In this document: piece by piece, positions 44,551-53,191 of the stretch
Numbering within the stretch: position 1 is the first letter of the stretch
Layout of the letters: the number at the start of each line of letters is the position of its first letter
DNA from: Chryseobacterium populi
GTDB lineage: Bacteria; Bacteroidota; Bacteroidia; Flavobacteriales; Weeksellaceae
Assembly (NCBI RefSeq): GCF_000282115.1
Contig: NZ_AKJY01000117.1
Span: forward strand, 1-64,000
DNA: 64,000 nt
Reading direction: 5' to 3'
Translations under genes and position numbers: made by a program
The notes under the pieces: model-generated
Told to the model about the DNA's origin: nothing
The model's input: the letters and a program-made list of their open reading frames with translations, nothing else
Databases searched by the model: none

Positions 44551-44569
44551 CGTGTAAAATCATAAGGGA

Positions 44570-44577
44570 CAAAAATA
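44570..44577 (-). promoter_or_regulatory. -7 element of the inverted modification module
   Basis: Minus strand TATTTTTG fits TAnnTTTG, 19 bases before the methyltransferase ATG at 44550. No matching TTG was found upstream. Confidence 0.45.
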
Positions 44578-44658
44578 GAAATTTTTCTCTAACTTTTGAT
44601 TATTAATCCATTAAATTGCATTAATAAATCAAATGTTAAGCTCAGTTAAATCAGACTA

Positions 44659-44666
44659 TAATTTTG
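44659..44666 (+). promoter_or_regulatory. -7-like element before the 44794 glycosyltransferase
   Basis: TAATTTTG fits TAnnTTTG in the 243-base divergent spacer, 127 bases before the ATG. No TTG at the usual distance. Confidence 0.3.
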
Positions 44667-44793
44667 ATGATTTTTAAGCTGTATTTATGGTAAAATCTGG
44701 TTTTATTAATGAAATCAATTATCTTTACAGCGTTCATTTGAAGAAATTCAAACAGAAGGAGAAAAATAAAAAATTTTCATTTCAAAACACACA

Positions 44794-45951
44794 ATGCCTG
44801 ATCAAAAAAAAATAAAAATCCTTTTCAGACATCGTTCCATGGAAATGGGAGGCGTGGAAAAAGTGATTTTAAGCATGCTTAATCACCTCGACAGGAATCA
44901 ATTTGAATTCACTGTTTGCCTTAATATCAACCAGGGAGAGCTACGGAATGAGTTTCCTGATCATGTAAAAAAAGTTTATATTACTGATGGTAAAGAGGAT
45001 CTTTCAAAGAATTCAATCCTTCAAAAAATTCAACTGGTACGGAGAAGACTTAAGCTTAAAAAAGCACAGGAAGACCCGAGATTCACCGACCGGCTTTTGA
45101 AAGAAGATTATGATGTGGAAATTGCGCCTACCTATGCTGCTTTTGGATCCGTTTTAAACTCATCCAATAAAAATTCAAAGAAAATAGGCTGGTTTCATTC
45201 GGATATTACCCTCCCTAAACTTCAGCCTTTAGTTCCTGAAATTTTAAAACAAATCCCGGAGTTCGATTATTTTATCTTTGGTTCTCAACAGACTAAAGAT
45301 ATATTGATAGAAACTTATCCCGATCTGGAAATTCCCGAAAGCCAGGTTATTTTAAATGCGATTCCTATTGAAGAATTAAAGCAAAAAGCGGCGGCATTTA
45401 AGCCTGAATTCCCGGATAAGCCTGTCTTTGCATCCGTTGCAAGATTACATACAAGAAAAGGATTTCACAAGCTGCTGGAAGCTCATGCAAGATTATTGAA
45501 AGACGGCTTTGACCATCATATTGTAATCATAGGGGATGGCGAAGAAAAAGAAAATCTTAAAAAACAGGCTGAAAGCCTTGGTGTTAGCAATAGTTTTGAA
45601 TTATTAGGCTCTATGATGAATCCTTATCCTTATGTGAAAAATGCAGACTTTTTTATACTTCCTTCCGAATCTGAAGGCTGGCCTTTAATTATTGCAGATA
45701 CCCTGATCCTTCAAAAACCGATAATAGCAACTCATGTAGGAGGAATTCCGGAAATGATTACCCATAAGAAAAACGGCTACCTCATCAATTATGAAGTGGA
45801 TGATATGTATGAATCGATGAAAAGTTTTCTTACCAGGCCAGAGCTTGTTTTCACAATCAAAGAGAATTTAAAGGATATTGAATTGCAATTTGACAATCAG
45901 AAGATTTTTGATGCCGTTGAAGATATCATTATTAACTTAGTAAAAAAATAA
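44794..45951 (+). CDS. Glycosyltransferase family 4
   Basis: A 385-residue GT-B enzyme. The acceptor domain starts ILFRHRSMEMGGVEKVILSML; the donor domain has VFASVARLHTRKGFHKLLEA near 210 and the E-x7-E-type motif in LPSESEGWPLIIADTL near 290. It resembles the glycosyltransferase at 46518 (both carry a Gly-rich MGGVEKV or HGGAEKV start) and the pair flanks a hexapeptide acyltransferase. It begins the final plus-strand block of the locus. Confidence 0.92.
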   Translation: MPDQKKIKILFRHRSMEMGGVEKVILSMLNHLDRNQFEFTVCLNINQGELRNEFPDHVKKVYITDGKEDLSKNSILQKIQLVRRRLKLKKAQEDPRFTDRLLKEDYDVEIAPTYAAFGSVLNSSNKNSKKIGWFHSDITLPKLQPLVPEILKQIPEFDYFIFGSQQTKDILIETYPDLEIPESQVILNAIPIEELKQKAAAFKPEFPDKPVFASVARLHTRKGFHKLLEAHARLLKDGFDHHIVIIGDGEEKENLKKQAESLGVSNSFELLGSMMNPYPYVKNADFFILPSESEGWPLIIADTLILQKPIIATHVGGIPEMITHKKNGYLINYEVDDMYESMKSFLTRPELVFTIKENLKDIELQFDNQKIFDAVEDIIINLVKK

Positions 45952-45953
45952 GC

Positions 45954-46517
45954 ATGCTTTTGATATACCGGTTGATTCTAAAAATTCATACTTCTTACCT
46001 GTACATGATCCAGCAGATTTACCTTAAAATATGCATTGCAAAGGGTCTGAAAGTAGGTAAACATGTCCGTTTTGTAGAAGTTCCCCAATTCGGAACAGAA
46101 CCGTTTCTCATTGAAATCGGTGATGAGACTACATTTTCGAATAACGTAAGATTTGTAAACCACGACGGCGGCCAGAATGCCCTGCATTTTTTTGACAAGT
46201 ATAAAGATGTAAGGACTTTCGGAAGAATAAAAATCGGCCGGCAATGTCTTATCGGAGCTGATACCATCCTTATGCCCGGTATAGAGATGGAAGACAACTG
46301 TGTTTTAGGGGCAGGCTCTATTTTAACAACCTCAATGCCTAAAGGAAGCGTTTTTGCCGGAGTTCCTGCCAAATTCATCTGCACGATAGAAGAATACGGT
46401 GATAAATTACTGGCCAACAATGTAATGTACCCGAGAGAATTAGAGCTTGTGCGCCCTCAGCTGGAAGCTTACATCAGAGAACACCTTCCACACACTTACA
46501 AACCTGTAAAAAAATAA
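45954..46517 (+). CDS. Hexapeptide-repeat acyltransferase
   Basis: A 187-residue protein. The helical N-terminus leads into beta-helix repeats (FLIEIGDETTFSNNVRFVNHDGG with the family His near residue 65, IKIGRQCLIGADTILMPGIEM, VLGAGSILTTSMP) and FAGVPAKFI. It is similar to the O-acetyltransferases of the WbbJ/maltose acetyltransferase type. It sits two bases after one GT4 gene and immediately before the next. Confidence 0.87.
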   Translation: MLLIYRLILKIHTSYLYMIQQIYLKICIAKGLKVGKHVRFVEVPQFGTEPFLIEIGDETTFSNNVRFVNHDGGQNALHFFDKYKDVRTFGRIKIGRQCLIGADTILMPGIEMEDNCVLGAGSILTTSMPKGSVFAGVPAKFICTIEEYGDKLLANNVMYPRELELVRPQLEAYIREHLPHTYKPVKK

Positions 46518-47669
46518 ATGCCTGAAAAAAAGAAAATACTGATCAGAATAGGTTCTCTCCGTCATGGTGGAGCAGAAAAGGTACTCGTTACTTTTCTTAA
46601 AAATCTTCCGGAAGATCAATACGAAATCGATCTTCTTCTCAATCTATATTCCGGAAAATATTTACCGGAAGTTCCGGATTGGATCAATGTTGTTTATATC
46701 AATAAAGGAGAAATGATCACGACTAACCGGCTACAGGATATTCCTAAAAAAGCGGCGAGGGTTGTTTATCAAAAAATATTAAAAAAATTCCCTGATCTTC
46801 TTTACAAAGGAAAATTGCAGAGTAAAAAATACGATATCGAATTTGCCGCAATCCATGGAATGAGGGATGAAATTCTCAGCTCTCCCGTTCAGTCTTCTAA
46901 AAAAATAGTCTGGATTCATAATGACCTTTCACAGGTAAAAGGGTATACGGATGCTGAGATCCGTAAATTTTTCGGATTTGATAAAATAATGGTGATTTCT
47001 GAAAAAATTGAAAAATTATTCCTGGATCTCACGAAAAATGAAAATGAAAAAAATAAAATTGTAAAAATCTACAATCCTTTAGATACACAGGAAATCTTGA
47101 CTAAAGCAGAAATGCCGGTTGCAAATTATGTGTTTGATCCCATTGTTCCCACTTTTGTTTCCGTCGGCACTGTTTTTCCACAAAAGGGATTCGACAGGCT
47201 TTTAAAAGTTCATAAAAAGCTGCTTGATGAAGGTTTTCAACATAAAATTTTGATCATTGGTGACGGCTATGATTTTGAAAATATCAAGAAACTGAAATCA
47301 GAACTGGGACTTGACGAGACTGCAATCATGCTGGGATTTACAGATAATCCGTATCCTTATTTCAAAAATGCAGATTTTTACATTTTAAGTTCGCGGTATG
47401 AAGGCTTCCCCACAGTTCTGTTTGAGGCCATCACACTGAAAAAGAAAATCATCTCTACCGAAGTTTCCGGAGCAAGAGAAATGCTTGGTAACGGAGCGCT
47501 CGGACTGGTTGTAGATAATTCGGAAGATGGAATTTATCAGGGCATAAAGCAGGCTCTTTTACAACCTGAAACATTTGCTGGATATGAAAACAGACTAAAG
47601 GAATATCAAATGCCTTTCAATCTGGAAAATTCTGTGAGTAAAATTACATCTATACTTGATGAACTGTAA
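46518..47669 (+). CDS. Glycosyltransferase family 4
   Basis: A 383-residue GT-B enzyme beginning ILIRIGSLRHGGAEKVLVTFL, with donor-domain text VSVGTVFPQKGFDRLLKVHKK (in two pieces, near 214-235) and the acidic motif ILSSRYEGFPTVLFEA near 294-309. It starts directly after the acyltransferase stop without a gap. It is the last gene of the polysaccharide locus; a 333-base non-coding stretch follows. Confidence 0.92.
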   Translation: MPEKKKILIRIGSLRHGGAEKVLVTFLKNLPEDQYEIDLLLNLYSGKYLPEVPDWINVVYINKGEMITTNRLQDIPKKAARVVYQKILKKFPDLLYKGKLQSKKYDIEFAAIHGMRDEILSSPVQSSKKIVWIHNDLSQVKGYTDAEIRKFFGFDKIMVISEKIEKLFLDLTKNENEKNKIVKIYNPLDTQEILTKAEMPVANYVFDPIVPTFVSVGTVFPQKGFDRLLKVHKKLLDEGFQHKILIIGDGYDFENIKKLKSELGLDETAIMLGFTDNPYPYFKNADFYILSSRYEGFPTVLFEAITLKKKIISTEVSGAREMLGNGALGLVVDNSEDGIYQGIKQALLQPETFAGYENRLKEYQMPFNLENSVSKITSILDEL

Positions 47670-47822
47670 ACTTAAAGTAACAACCTCCACCATTTTTTAA
47701 GTTCAGAACAACAAAATGACGTATTAATTTGTCAAAATAAAACTTTGCGGGTAACTTATCCGGGAAACATTCAGATTCAATTGTAAAGATTTTTCTATTC
47801 TTTACGAAAGCCAGCCTAAATT

Positions 47823-47894
47823 ACACTTACTTAAAAATCCTCCACACTTACTAAGTCTGACTTTATCCTCCAAACTAAATATCCTACACTTGTG
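47823..47894. repeat. ACACTTACT-type direct repeats
   Basis: ACACTTACT occurs at 47823 and 47844, exactly 21 bases apart. Degenerate copies AAACTAAAT and ACACTTGTG are at 47872 and 47886. ATCCTCC precedes at 47837 and 47865. A spacing of two helix turns suits a DNA-binding protein, though chance is possible. Confidence 0.35.
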
Positions 47895-47911
47895 AATAAT
47901 CACAAGACTTT
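47889..47911 (+). terminator. Candidate terminator
   Basis: CTTGTGA, loop ATAA, TCACAAG (47889-47906) is a perfect seven-pair stem followed two bases later by TTTTT. It may end transcripts from the polysaccharide locus; the stem is AT-rich and the distance from the last stop is 220 bases. Confidence 0.45.
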
Positions 47912-48002
47912 TTCGATCCTGATTATACAAATTCTAAAGGTTGGAATTAACCCTGAAAAGCAACCTTAAAAAGGAGTAAGGGACCATTAAACTATAAAAG
48001 CT

Positions 48003-49214
48003 ATGAAAAAAATTGTCTTATCCGCAGTAACCATGGGGATCATTCTTTCCTCTTGCAGCAATAATGATTCTGATACTCCATCAACGGCAGATCAGAAAGC
48101 GTCACAGTCTGCAATGATGAAAACCAACCTTTTCAATCTGTCTCTTGATGATAAAAGGGCCTATCTGGAATCTATCCTGATGACTTCAGCCAAATATATT
48201 GTTTTAGAAGCCCAGAAAAGTGCTGAAGCAAGAAATGTTATTTACGCCGAGCTGGAAAAAAATATCGATGGTGATGATAATGCTTTGGTTGATATTTTCT
48301 ACCAAAACATACCTGCTCTGTATACTAATCCTGAATTTAAAAACAGCCTAACCACTTTTAACGATTTAGAGGGCAGTAAATATTTTCCACAGGTTTTTAT
48401 TTACAACTATAGCGGCTTAAAAGCTACCGGTAAAACCGGTACATCAAATCCTATTTTAACTGTTTTCTATACCGGTGATGAAACGCAAACATCTGCAAAA
48501 GCATATGCGCTTAATTCATCAGGGAACTGGGAATTTGTAAAAATGGTAGACGAGCAGACCATTGAAAATGAAGAAGTATGGGTTTTCTCATTAAATGAAA
48601 CTTTTGTTAATACAATCGATTTATCCGTACTGCCAAAAGATGTTGTTCCTACTGCCCAGAAAGGGCCTTCTGCTCCACCCCCGGACGACCGTTGCCAGGA
48701 CGGAATTCATTATTGGCCGTATTTTGAATATATGACCATAAGAAAACATAATGAGTCTTTCTTCGCGGGAAAAAGTGATATCTGGACCAAAACATATACG
48801 GCTTGGGATACTCCAAACAGTGTAAACCCTTGTAATTCTTCATTACCTAAGCTTATGTGGACCAACAATCCAAGTGGTGAAGTCTTTATCAGAAAATTCA
48901 TGAGATATATGATTCCCAATACCTCCCTTTATGTCGTATGTGGCTACGCAGGGTCATGGGATCCGGGGCCTGCAAATGCAAACGGATGGCAGGGAAATGC
49001 ATTTAATTATGTGATTTTTGAAAAAGATTCGTGGCCAACAGGGGTAAGATTCACAGATATCAATAATAACGGTTTCAACGCCTCTCATCAATACCGTTCC
49101 GCCGATGATTATTATGATAAGGGGATTATCCTGCACTGGAGCAGTACCGGCCCCCATATGAATGGCTATTCAAGAAATATTAGTGGCCAAATCAAATTTA
49201 ATTCGAGATTATAA
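48003..49214 (+). CDS. Lipoprotein of unknown function
   Basis: A 403-residue protein with a lipoprotein signal (LSSC, Cys18) followed by a Ser/Asp/Thr-rich linker. An N-terminal helical region runs to about 150, a beta-rich middle to about 220, then a Pro-rich joint GPSAPPPDDRC. The last 170 residues are rich in Trp, Tyr, Asn and Gly with three cysteines (in DDRC, NPC and VVCGYAG) and a DINNNGF loop; they look like an extracellular globular domain. I do not recognise the family. It is monocistronic with a strong terminator. Confidence 0.85.
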   Translation: MKKIVLSAVTMGIILSSCSNNDSDTPSTADQKASQSAMMKTNLFNLSLDDKRAYLESILMTSAKYIVLEAQKSAEARNVIYAELEKNIDGDDNALVDIFYQNIPALYTNPEFKNSLTTFNDLEGSKYFPQVFIYNYSGLKATGKTGTSNPILTVFYTGDETQTSAKAYALNSSGNWEFVKMVDEQTIENEEVWVFSLNETFVNTIDLSVLPKDVVPTAQKGPSAPPPDDRCQDGIHYWPYFEYMTIRKHNESFFAGKSDIWTKTYTAWDTPNSVNPCNSSLPKLMWTNNPSGEVFIRKFMRYMIPNTSLYVVCGYAGSWDPGPANANGWQGNAFNYVIFEKDSWPTGVRFTDINNNGFNASHQYRSADDYYDKGIILHWSSTGPHMNGYSRNISGQIKFNSRL

Positions 49215-49230
49215 CCACCTGATCCAATAG

Positions 49231-49258
49231 GGCTGCTGTTTACTACGGCAGCCTTTTA
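49231..49258 (+). terminator. Terminator of the 48003 lipoprotein gene
   Basis: GGCTGCTG pairs with CGGCAGCC (49231-49238 and 49246-49253, one wobble) around a seven-base loop, followed by TTTTATTT. It lies 17 bases after the stop. Confidence 0.85.
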
Positions 49259-49336
49259 TTTATTAAATAATGTCATTCAGCCCAATAATCGGATTTTCGT
49301 TTTTCCTGATTTTAATTCTAAAGTATTTTTTATAAA

Positions 49337-49364
49337 TTGCTGCTTTAAACAGGCTCTAACTTTG
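49337..49364 (+). promoter_or_regulatory. Promoter immediately before the 49369 start codon
   Basis: TTG (49337-49339), 17 bases, TAACTTTG (49357-49364), a full match to the Bacteroidota pattern. The element ends only four bases before the ATG, so the transcript would begin at or next to the start codon. Confidence 0.62.
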
Positions 49365-49368
49365 TGAC

Positions 49369-49926
49369 ATGTCAGAAAAACATTCCCTTATTCAAAAAGA
49401 TTTTTATCGCGAAAGTGGAAAATGGCTTTCAAGGTTTGAAATCTGGGCAAAATGCATTAACCCAAATCTTCATTTTATCTATCTTTTGAGAAAAACTCAG
49501 GAATATAAGAAAAGGTCTCTGCCCGGGGCTTTCTGGAGATTTGTGCTCCGGCATCACCAGATTAAATATGGTTTCCAGATTTACCCTGAAACAGAAATCG
49601 GGGAAGGCTTTTACCTCGGACATTGGGGCAGCCTGGTTATCAACCCTAATGCTAAAATCGGGATCAATTGCAATATTGCACAAGGTGTGACCATCGGACA
49701 GCAGAACAGAGGAAAAAATGAAGGTTTTCCTAACATTGGTAATGAAGTCTGGATTGGTCCTAATGCAGTAATTGTAGGAGGAATCACGATAGGGGATAAT
49801 GTTTTGATCGGTCCGAATTCGTATGTTAATTTTGATGTTCCGCCCAATTCTGTAGTTATTGGAAATCCCGGAAAAATTTATTCCACTGAAAATGCAACCG
49901 ACGGATATATCAATAATAAAGTATAG
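49369..49926 (+). CDS. Serine acetyltransferase-family hexapeptide protein
   Basis: A 185-residue protein. A helical N-terminus (about 1-65, with RRSLPGAFWRFVLRHHQIKYG-like text) precedes a beta helix with EIGEGFYLGHWGSLVINPNAKIG (catalytic-type His in GHWGS) and IAQGVTIGQQN, then IGNEVWIGPNAVIVGG. This is the CysE fold in the short form common in polysaccharide loci (WcaB-like), so an O-acetyltransferase acting on a glycan is about as likely as true serine acetylation. The start ATG may be leaderless given the promoter position. Confidence 0.85.
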   Translation: MSEKHSLIQKDFYRESGKWLSRFEIWAKCINPNLHFIYLLRKTQEYKKRSLPGAFWRFVLRHHQIKYGFQIYPETEIGEGFYLGHWGSLVINPNAKIGINCNIAQGVTIGQQNRGKNEGFPNIGNEVWIGPNAVIVGGITIGDNVLIGPNSYVNFDVPPNSVVIGNPGKIYSTENATDGYINNKV

Positions 49927-50307
49927 ATCTCATTACACTGTTGGATTTACTCATTTGATTTCCGATTTCTTTTTCATTAAGTGTTGCAACAATCTGGTTC
50001 CTTAAACTATTTTTTAAGGAAATTTAAGATTATTTTAATTTCCGGATGTTTAATTAAAATTTATAGTTTGTATTTTTATGTTTAGTTTTTGAATTATTCA
50101 ATTAATATTATAGTTCATTAAAAAACAGAAAAGGCAGCTTTATTCAATAGTATATATGATTTTAAACATATTCTCATATTAAACTTTGTTAAAAGTGATT
50201 GCTTTTTCATCAAAAACTATATTTTTGCATAATTATTGATTCAGTCTATTGAATTTAAAAATAATTTAAACGAAATAAATAATTATAAATCTTAAAAATT
50301 TTATTTT
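49927..50307. other. Intergenic region before the carbonic anhydrase gene
   Basis: This 381-base AT-rich stretch contains a weak hairpin (TTCCTTAA / TTAAGGAA, 49998-50021) that could end the upstream transcript, and the carbonic anhydrase promoter at 50199-50227. No ORF or RNA gene was seen. Confidence 0.55.
50199..50227 (+). promoter_or_regulatory. Promoter of the carbonic anhydrase gene
   Basis: TTG (50199-50201), 18 bases, TATTTTTG (50220-50227). Full consensus match. The leader would be about 75 bases long. Confidence 0.62.
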
Positions 50308-50976
50308 ATGTCACAATCGTACGAAGTTATTTTTGAAAACAACAGAAAATGGGTAGAGTCTAAACTTTCAACAGACCCTCATTTCTTTGAAGAGCTTGCT
50401 AAAACTCAGCATCCTGACTATTTATATATCGGATGTTCAGACAGCAGGGCTACTGCAGAAGAACTGATGGGCGCCAAACCTGGAGAAGTTTTTGTTCACA
50501 GAAACATTGCTAATGTGGTCAACACTCTGGACATGAGTTCAACAGCGGTTATTCAGTATGCTGTAGAACACCTGAGAGTAAAGCACATTATTGTTTGCGG
50601 ACATTACAACTGTGGAGGTGTAAAAGCAGCGATGACTCCTGAGGATTTAGGATTATTAAATCCATGGTTGAGAAACATTCGTGATGTTTACAGATTGCAC
50701 CAGGCAGAGCTTGATTCTATCGAGGACGATGGTAAACGTTATGACAGACTTGTGGAACTTAATGTTCTTGAGCAGTGCATCAACGTGATTAAGATGGCTT
50801 GTGTACAGGAAAGATACATCCTTGAAGAGTATCCTATCGTTCACGGCTGGGTGTTTGACCTTAGAACCGGAAAAATTATTGATCTGGAGATTGATTTCGA
50901 AAAAGTATTGAAAGACATCCAAAAGATCTATAATCTTACGGAATCTAACTGGGTAATGAACAGAAAGACCAAATAA
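50308..50976 (+). CDS. Beta-class carbonic anhydrase
   Basis: A 222-residue zinc enzyme interconverting CO2 and bicarbonate in the cytoplasm. Zinc ligands and the catalytic dyad are visible: Cys43, Asp45 and Arg47 in CSDSR, then His99 and Cys102 in GHYNCGG. HRNIANVV and QYAVEHLRVKHIIV complete the family core. It is the first gene of a cluster with a small secreted protein (23 bases on) and a SulP transporter, which suggests handling of inorganic carbon. Confidence 0.96.
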   Translation: MSQSYEVIFENNRKWVESKLSTDPHFFEELAKTQHPDYLYIGCSDSRATAEELMGAKPGEVFVHRNIANVVNTLDMSSTAVIQYAVEHLRVKHIIVCGHYNCGGVKAAMTPEDLGLLNPWLRNIRDVYRLHQAELDSIEDDGKRYDRLVELNVLEQCINVIKMACVQERYILEEYPIVHGWVFDLRTGKIIDLEIDFEKVLKDIQKIYNLTESNWVMNRKTK

Positions 50977-50999
50977 CCTGTTCAAAAAAAGAATGTGAA

Positions 51000-51299
51000 A
51001 TGAAATTCTGGAGTATTATTGTATTGACGATTTTTCTAAATTTTACAGCGTTGCCAGGCATTGCTGCAGTGGCCGGGTGGGATTTAGCAAGAACCAATGT
51101 GATACTGAATGAAGAAGAACCACACTCTCATCCTACCTCTTTTATTGTTTACGAAAAAACACTTCCAAAAACTTTAGATGTATTCGATTACCTGAAGTTT
51201 TTTGAACCTGATCTCAAAGACAGGTCTTTTGTGCTGATAGATGATTCTTTTCATCTGTCGCCTTTACTCACTATATTTTCTCCGCCTCCGGAAGCTTAA
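51000..51299 (+). CDS. Small secreted protein between carbonic anhydrase and SulP
   Basis: A 99-residue protein with a hydrophobic start (about 1-24, ending near GIAAVAG) that is a signal peptide or anchor. The rest has an acidic, His-containing stretch EEEPHSHPTS and a C-terminal SPPPEA. No known domain is recognised. Because it lies directly after the carbonic anhydrase and before the transporter, a link to bicarbonate or metal handling is possible but not shown. Confidence 0.7.
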   Translation: MKFWSIIVLTIFLNFTALPGIAAVAGWDLARTNVILNEEEPHSHPTSFIVYEKTLPKTLDVFDYLKFFEPDLKDRSFVLIDDSFHLSPLLTIFSPPPEA

Positions 51300-51441
51300 T
51301 TTTCAGGTAAGATTATTAATAAATATTCATATCATTTTTGATATTGGATACACATGCTTTAAAATTAAATTTCCAATCTTTTATAATTGATATGGTAAGA
51401 ATAAGCCGGTCAGTTATATCGTAGTATTTTTCAACATCATC

Positions 51442-53037
51442 ATGAAAAAAACAAAATCATTATTAGGAGGAATCAAGGAGAATTTCCCTTCAGGACTCGT
51501 TGTATTTTTAGTAGCACTCCCATTGTGTTTAGGAATTGCCCTGGCATCGGGAGCACCACCACTATCCGGAATTATTGCGGGTATCGTGGGCGGATTAGTC
51601 GTAGGGTTTCTTAGTAATTCGAATATTTCGGTATCAGGCCCTGCTGCAGGTTTAACAGCAATTGTTTTAACGGCAATTACTGATTTGGGTGCATTTGAGC
51701 TTTTCCTTTGTGCAGGTATCATTGCAGGCCTTATTCAGTTGGTTCTGGGATTTGTAAGAGCGGGAAGCATTTCCAATTATTTTCCCAATAACGTGATTGA
51801 AGGAATGCTTGCAGCCATAGGTATTATTATTATTTTAAAACAGATCCCACACGCTTTGGGATTTGATAAAGATTATGAAGGCCATGAATCTATATTTGAC
51901 AATGGCTTAAACTTTAATTATTTCGGAGAATTATTTAATGCAATTCACCCCGGAGCAGTTTTAGTCACTTTAGTTTCCGTAGCTATTCTTTTGGCCTGGG
52001 ATAAAATCCCCGTTCTGAAAAGAATGAAAATGCTTCCGGGAGCTCTGGTTGCTGTAGTGGCCGGAATTTTATTAAATGAGGTTTTTAAAATGACAGATAG
52101 CGGATTGGCTATTGAAACGCAGCATCTGGTTTCTTTACCGGTTCCAAAATCTATTGACGATTTCAAAAATTTAATCATCATGCCGGATTTTAACGGATTT
52201 ACCAATCCAAAAATCTGGATCGTGGGCGCAACTATTGCTATTGTAGCTTCCATTGAAACATTACTTTGTATCGAAGCATCAGACCGGCTCGATAACCAGA
52301 GAAGAATTACAGATACAAACCTTGAGCTTAAAGCCCAGGGAATCGGAAACATGATCAGTGCATTTATCGGCGGGCTCCCAATGACTTCCGTTGTGGTAAG
52401 AAGTTCTGCCAATGCTAATGCGGGCGCTACTTCTAAGGCTTCCGCAATGATTCATGGGCTTTTATTATTAGTATGTGTGCTTTCCATTCCTTTTTTATTA
52501 AATTTAATTCCGTTGGCTACTTTGGCTGCTGTCTTAATTTTAGTAGGGTATAAACTTGCAAAGCCGGCTACATTCAAACATTTCTGGCATTTAGGAAAAT
52601 TCCAGTTTATCCCTTTTGTAGCAACGGTGGTAGCTGTAGTCGCTACAGACCTGTTAAAAGGAGTAGGAATCGGTCTGGCGATTTCCATTTTCTATATATT
52701 ACAGGGAAATATGAAACGTGCTTATTATTTAAGCAGAGAAAAGCTGGATGATGCTGATGGAATTACCATTAAGCTTGCTGAGGAAGTATCTTTCTTAAAT
52801 AAAGCTGCAATTAAAAAGACTTTAAAAAATATCAAATCCAATTCTACGGTAAGTATTGACGCAAGAGGAACTTCCTATATTGCAACGGATGTCCTCGAAA
52901 TGATTCAGGATTTTGCCAATATCCGTGCGAAAGAAGAAGATATCAATGTGGAGCTTTTAGGCTTTAAAACCACTTATAAGGATTATGAAAGGGATGAAGA
53001 TTCCCATATCGTAATCACCCACAGAAGAGCTATGTAG
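51442..53037 (+). CDS. SulP/SLC26-family anion transporter
   Basis: A 531-residue inner-membrane protein with about 12-14 spans. The start of the first span, FPSGLVVFLVALPLCLGIALASGAPP (landmark near residues 15-40), the GLTAIVLTAI and LLCIEASDRLDNQRRITDTNLEL region (near 275) are typical of SulP. A C-terminal STAS-like domain is at about 435-531. Bacterial SulP members carry sulfate, bicarbonate or other anions; linkage to carbonic anhydrase favours bicarbonate, as for BicA-type transporters. It may share the carbonic anhydrase transcript, but a 142-base gap precedes it. Confidence 0.92.
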   Translation: MKKTKSLLGGIKENFPSGLVVFLVALPLCLGIALASGAPPLSGIIAGIVGGLVVGFLSNSNISVSGPAAGLTAIVLTAITDLGAFELFLCAGIIAGLIQLVLGFVRAGSISNYFPNNVIEGMLAAIGIIIILKQIPHALGFDKDYEGHESIFDNGLNFNYFGELFNAIHPGAVLVTLVSVAILLAWDKIPVLKRMKMLPGALVAVVAGILLNEVFKMTDSGLAIETQHLVSLPVPKSIDDFKNLIIMPDFNGFTNPKIWIVGATIAIVASIETLLCIEASDRLDNQRRITDTNLELKAQGIGNMISAFIGGLPMTSVVVRSSANANAGATSKASAMIHGLLLLVCVLSIPFLLNLIPLATLAAVLILVGYKLAKPATFKHFWHLGKFQFIPFVATVVAVVATDLLKGVGIGLAISIFYILQGNMKRAYYLSREKLDDADGITIKLAEEVSFLNKAAIKKTLKNIKSNSTVSIDARGTSYIATDVLEMIQDFANIRAKEEDINVELLGFKTTYKDYERDEDSHIVITHRRAM

Positions 53038-53076
53038 AAGATCAGATTGGAAATTAATGATAAAGTACAATATAAA

Positions 53077-53100
53077 GGTCACCGGTTCCGGTGGCCTTTT
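53077..53100 (+). terminator. Terminator of the SulP gene
   Basis: GGTCACCGG and CCGGTGGCC (53077-53085 and 53088-53096) form a nine-pair GC-rich stem with one wobble and a very short loop, followed by TTTT. It is 39 bases after the stop. Confidence 0.85.
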
Positions 53101-53145
53101 CTGATTAATTAAAAGCAAACTATCGGTACCAAGCTGAAAAATACT

Positions 53146-53153
53146 TAATTTTG
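53146..53153 (+). promoter_or_regulatory. -7 element before the 53192 gene
   Basis: TAATTTTG fits TAnnTTTG and ends 38 bases before the ATG. No TTG at the usual distance. Confidence 0.42.
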
Positions 53154-53191
53154 AATAAAATAACCGGACTACAAATATCTTATTATTCCTT

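Larger units (their letters stand above)
47670..48002. other. Structured non-coding stretch after the polysaccharide locus
   Basis: No ORF of note. It contains ACACTTACT-type direct repeats (47823-47894), an inverted repeat followed by T bases (47889-47911), an inverted pair GTAAAGA / TCTTTAC (47783-47805) and another AAGGTTG / CAACCTT (47937-47967). No TAnnTTTG element is apparent. It is both the end of the upstream unit and the leader of the lipoprotein gene at 48003. Confidence 0.5.

Noticed and set aside
47823..47894. CRISPR-like array
   Set aside because: The repeats are only about nine bases long with uneven spacing of 14-28 bases; no cas genes are in the window.
51414..52688. Minus-strand open frames across the SulP gene
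   Set aside because: They mirror the transmembrane codons of SulP and have no independent support.
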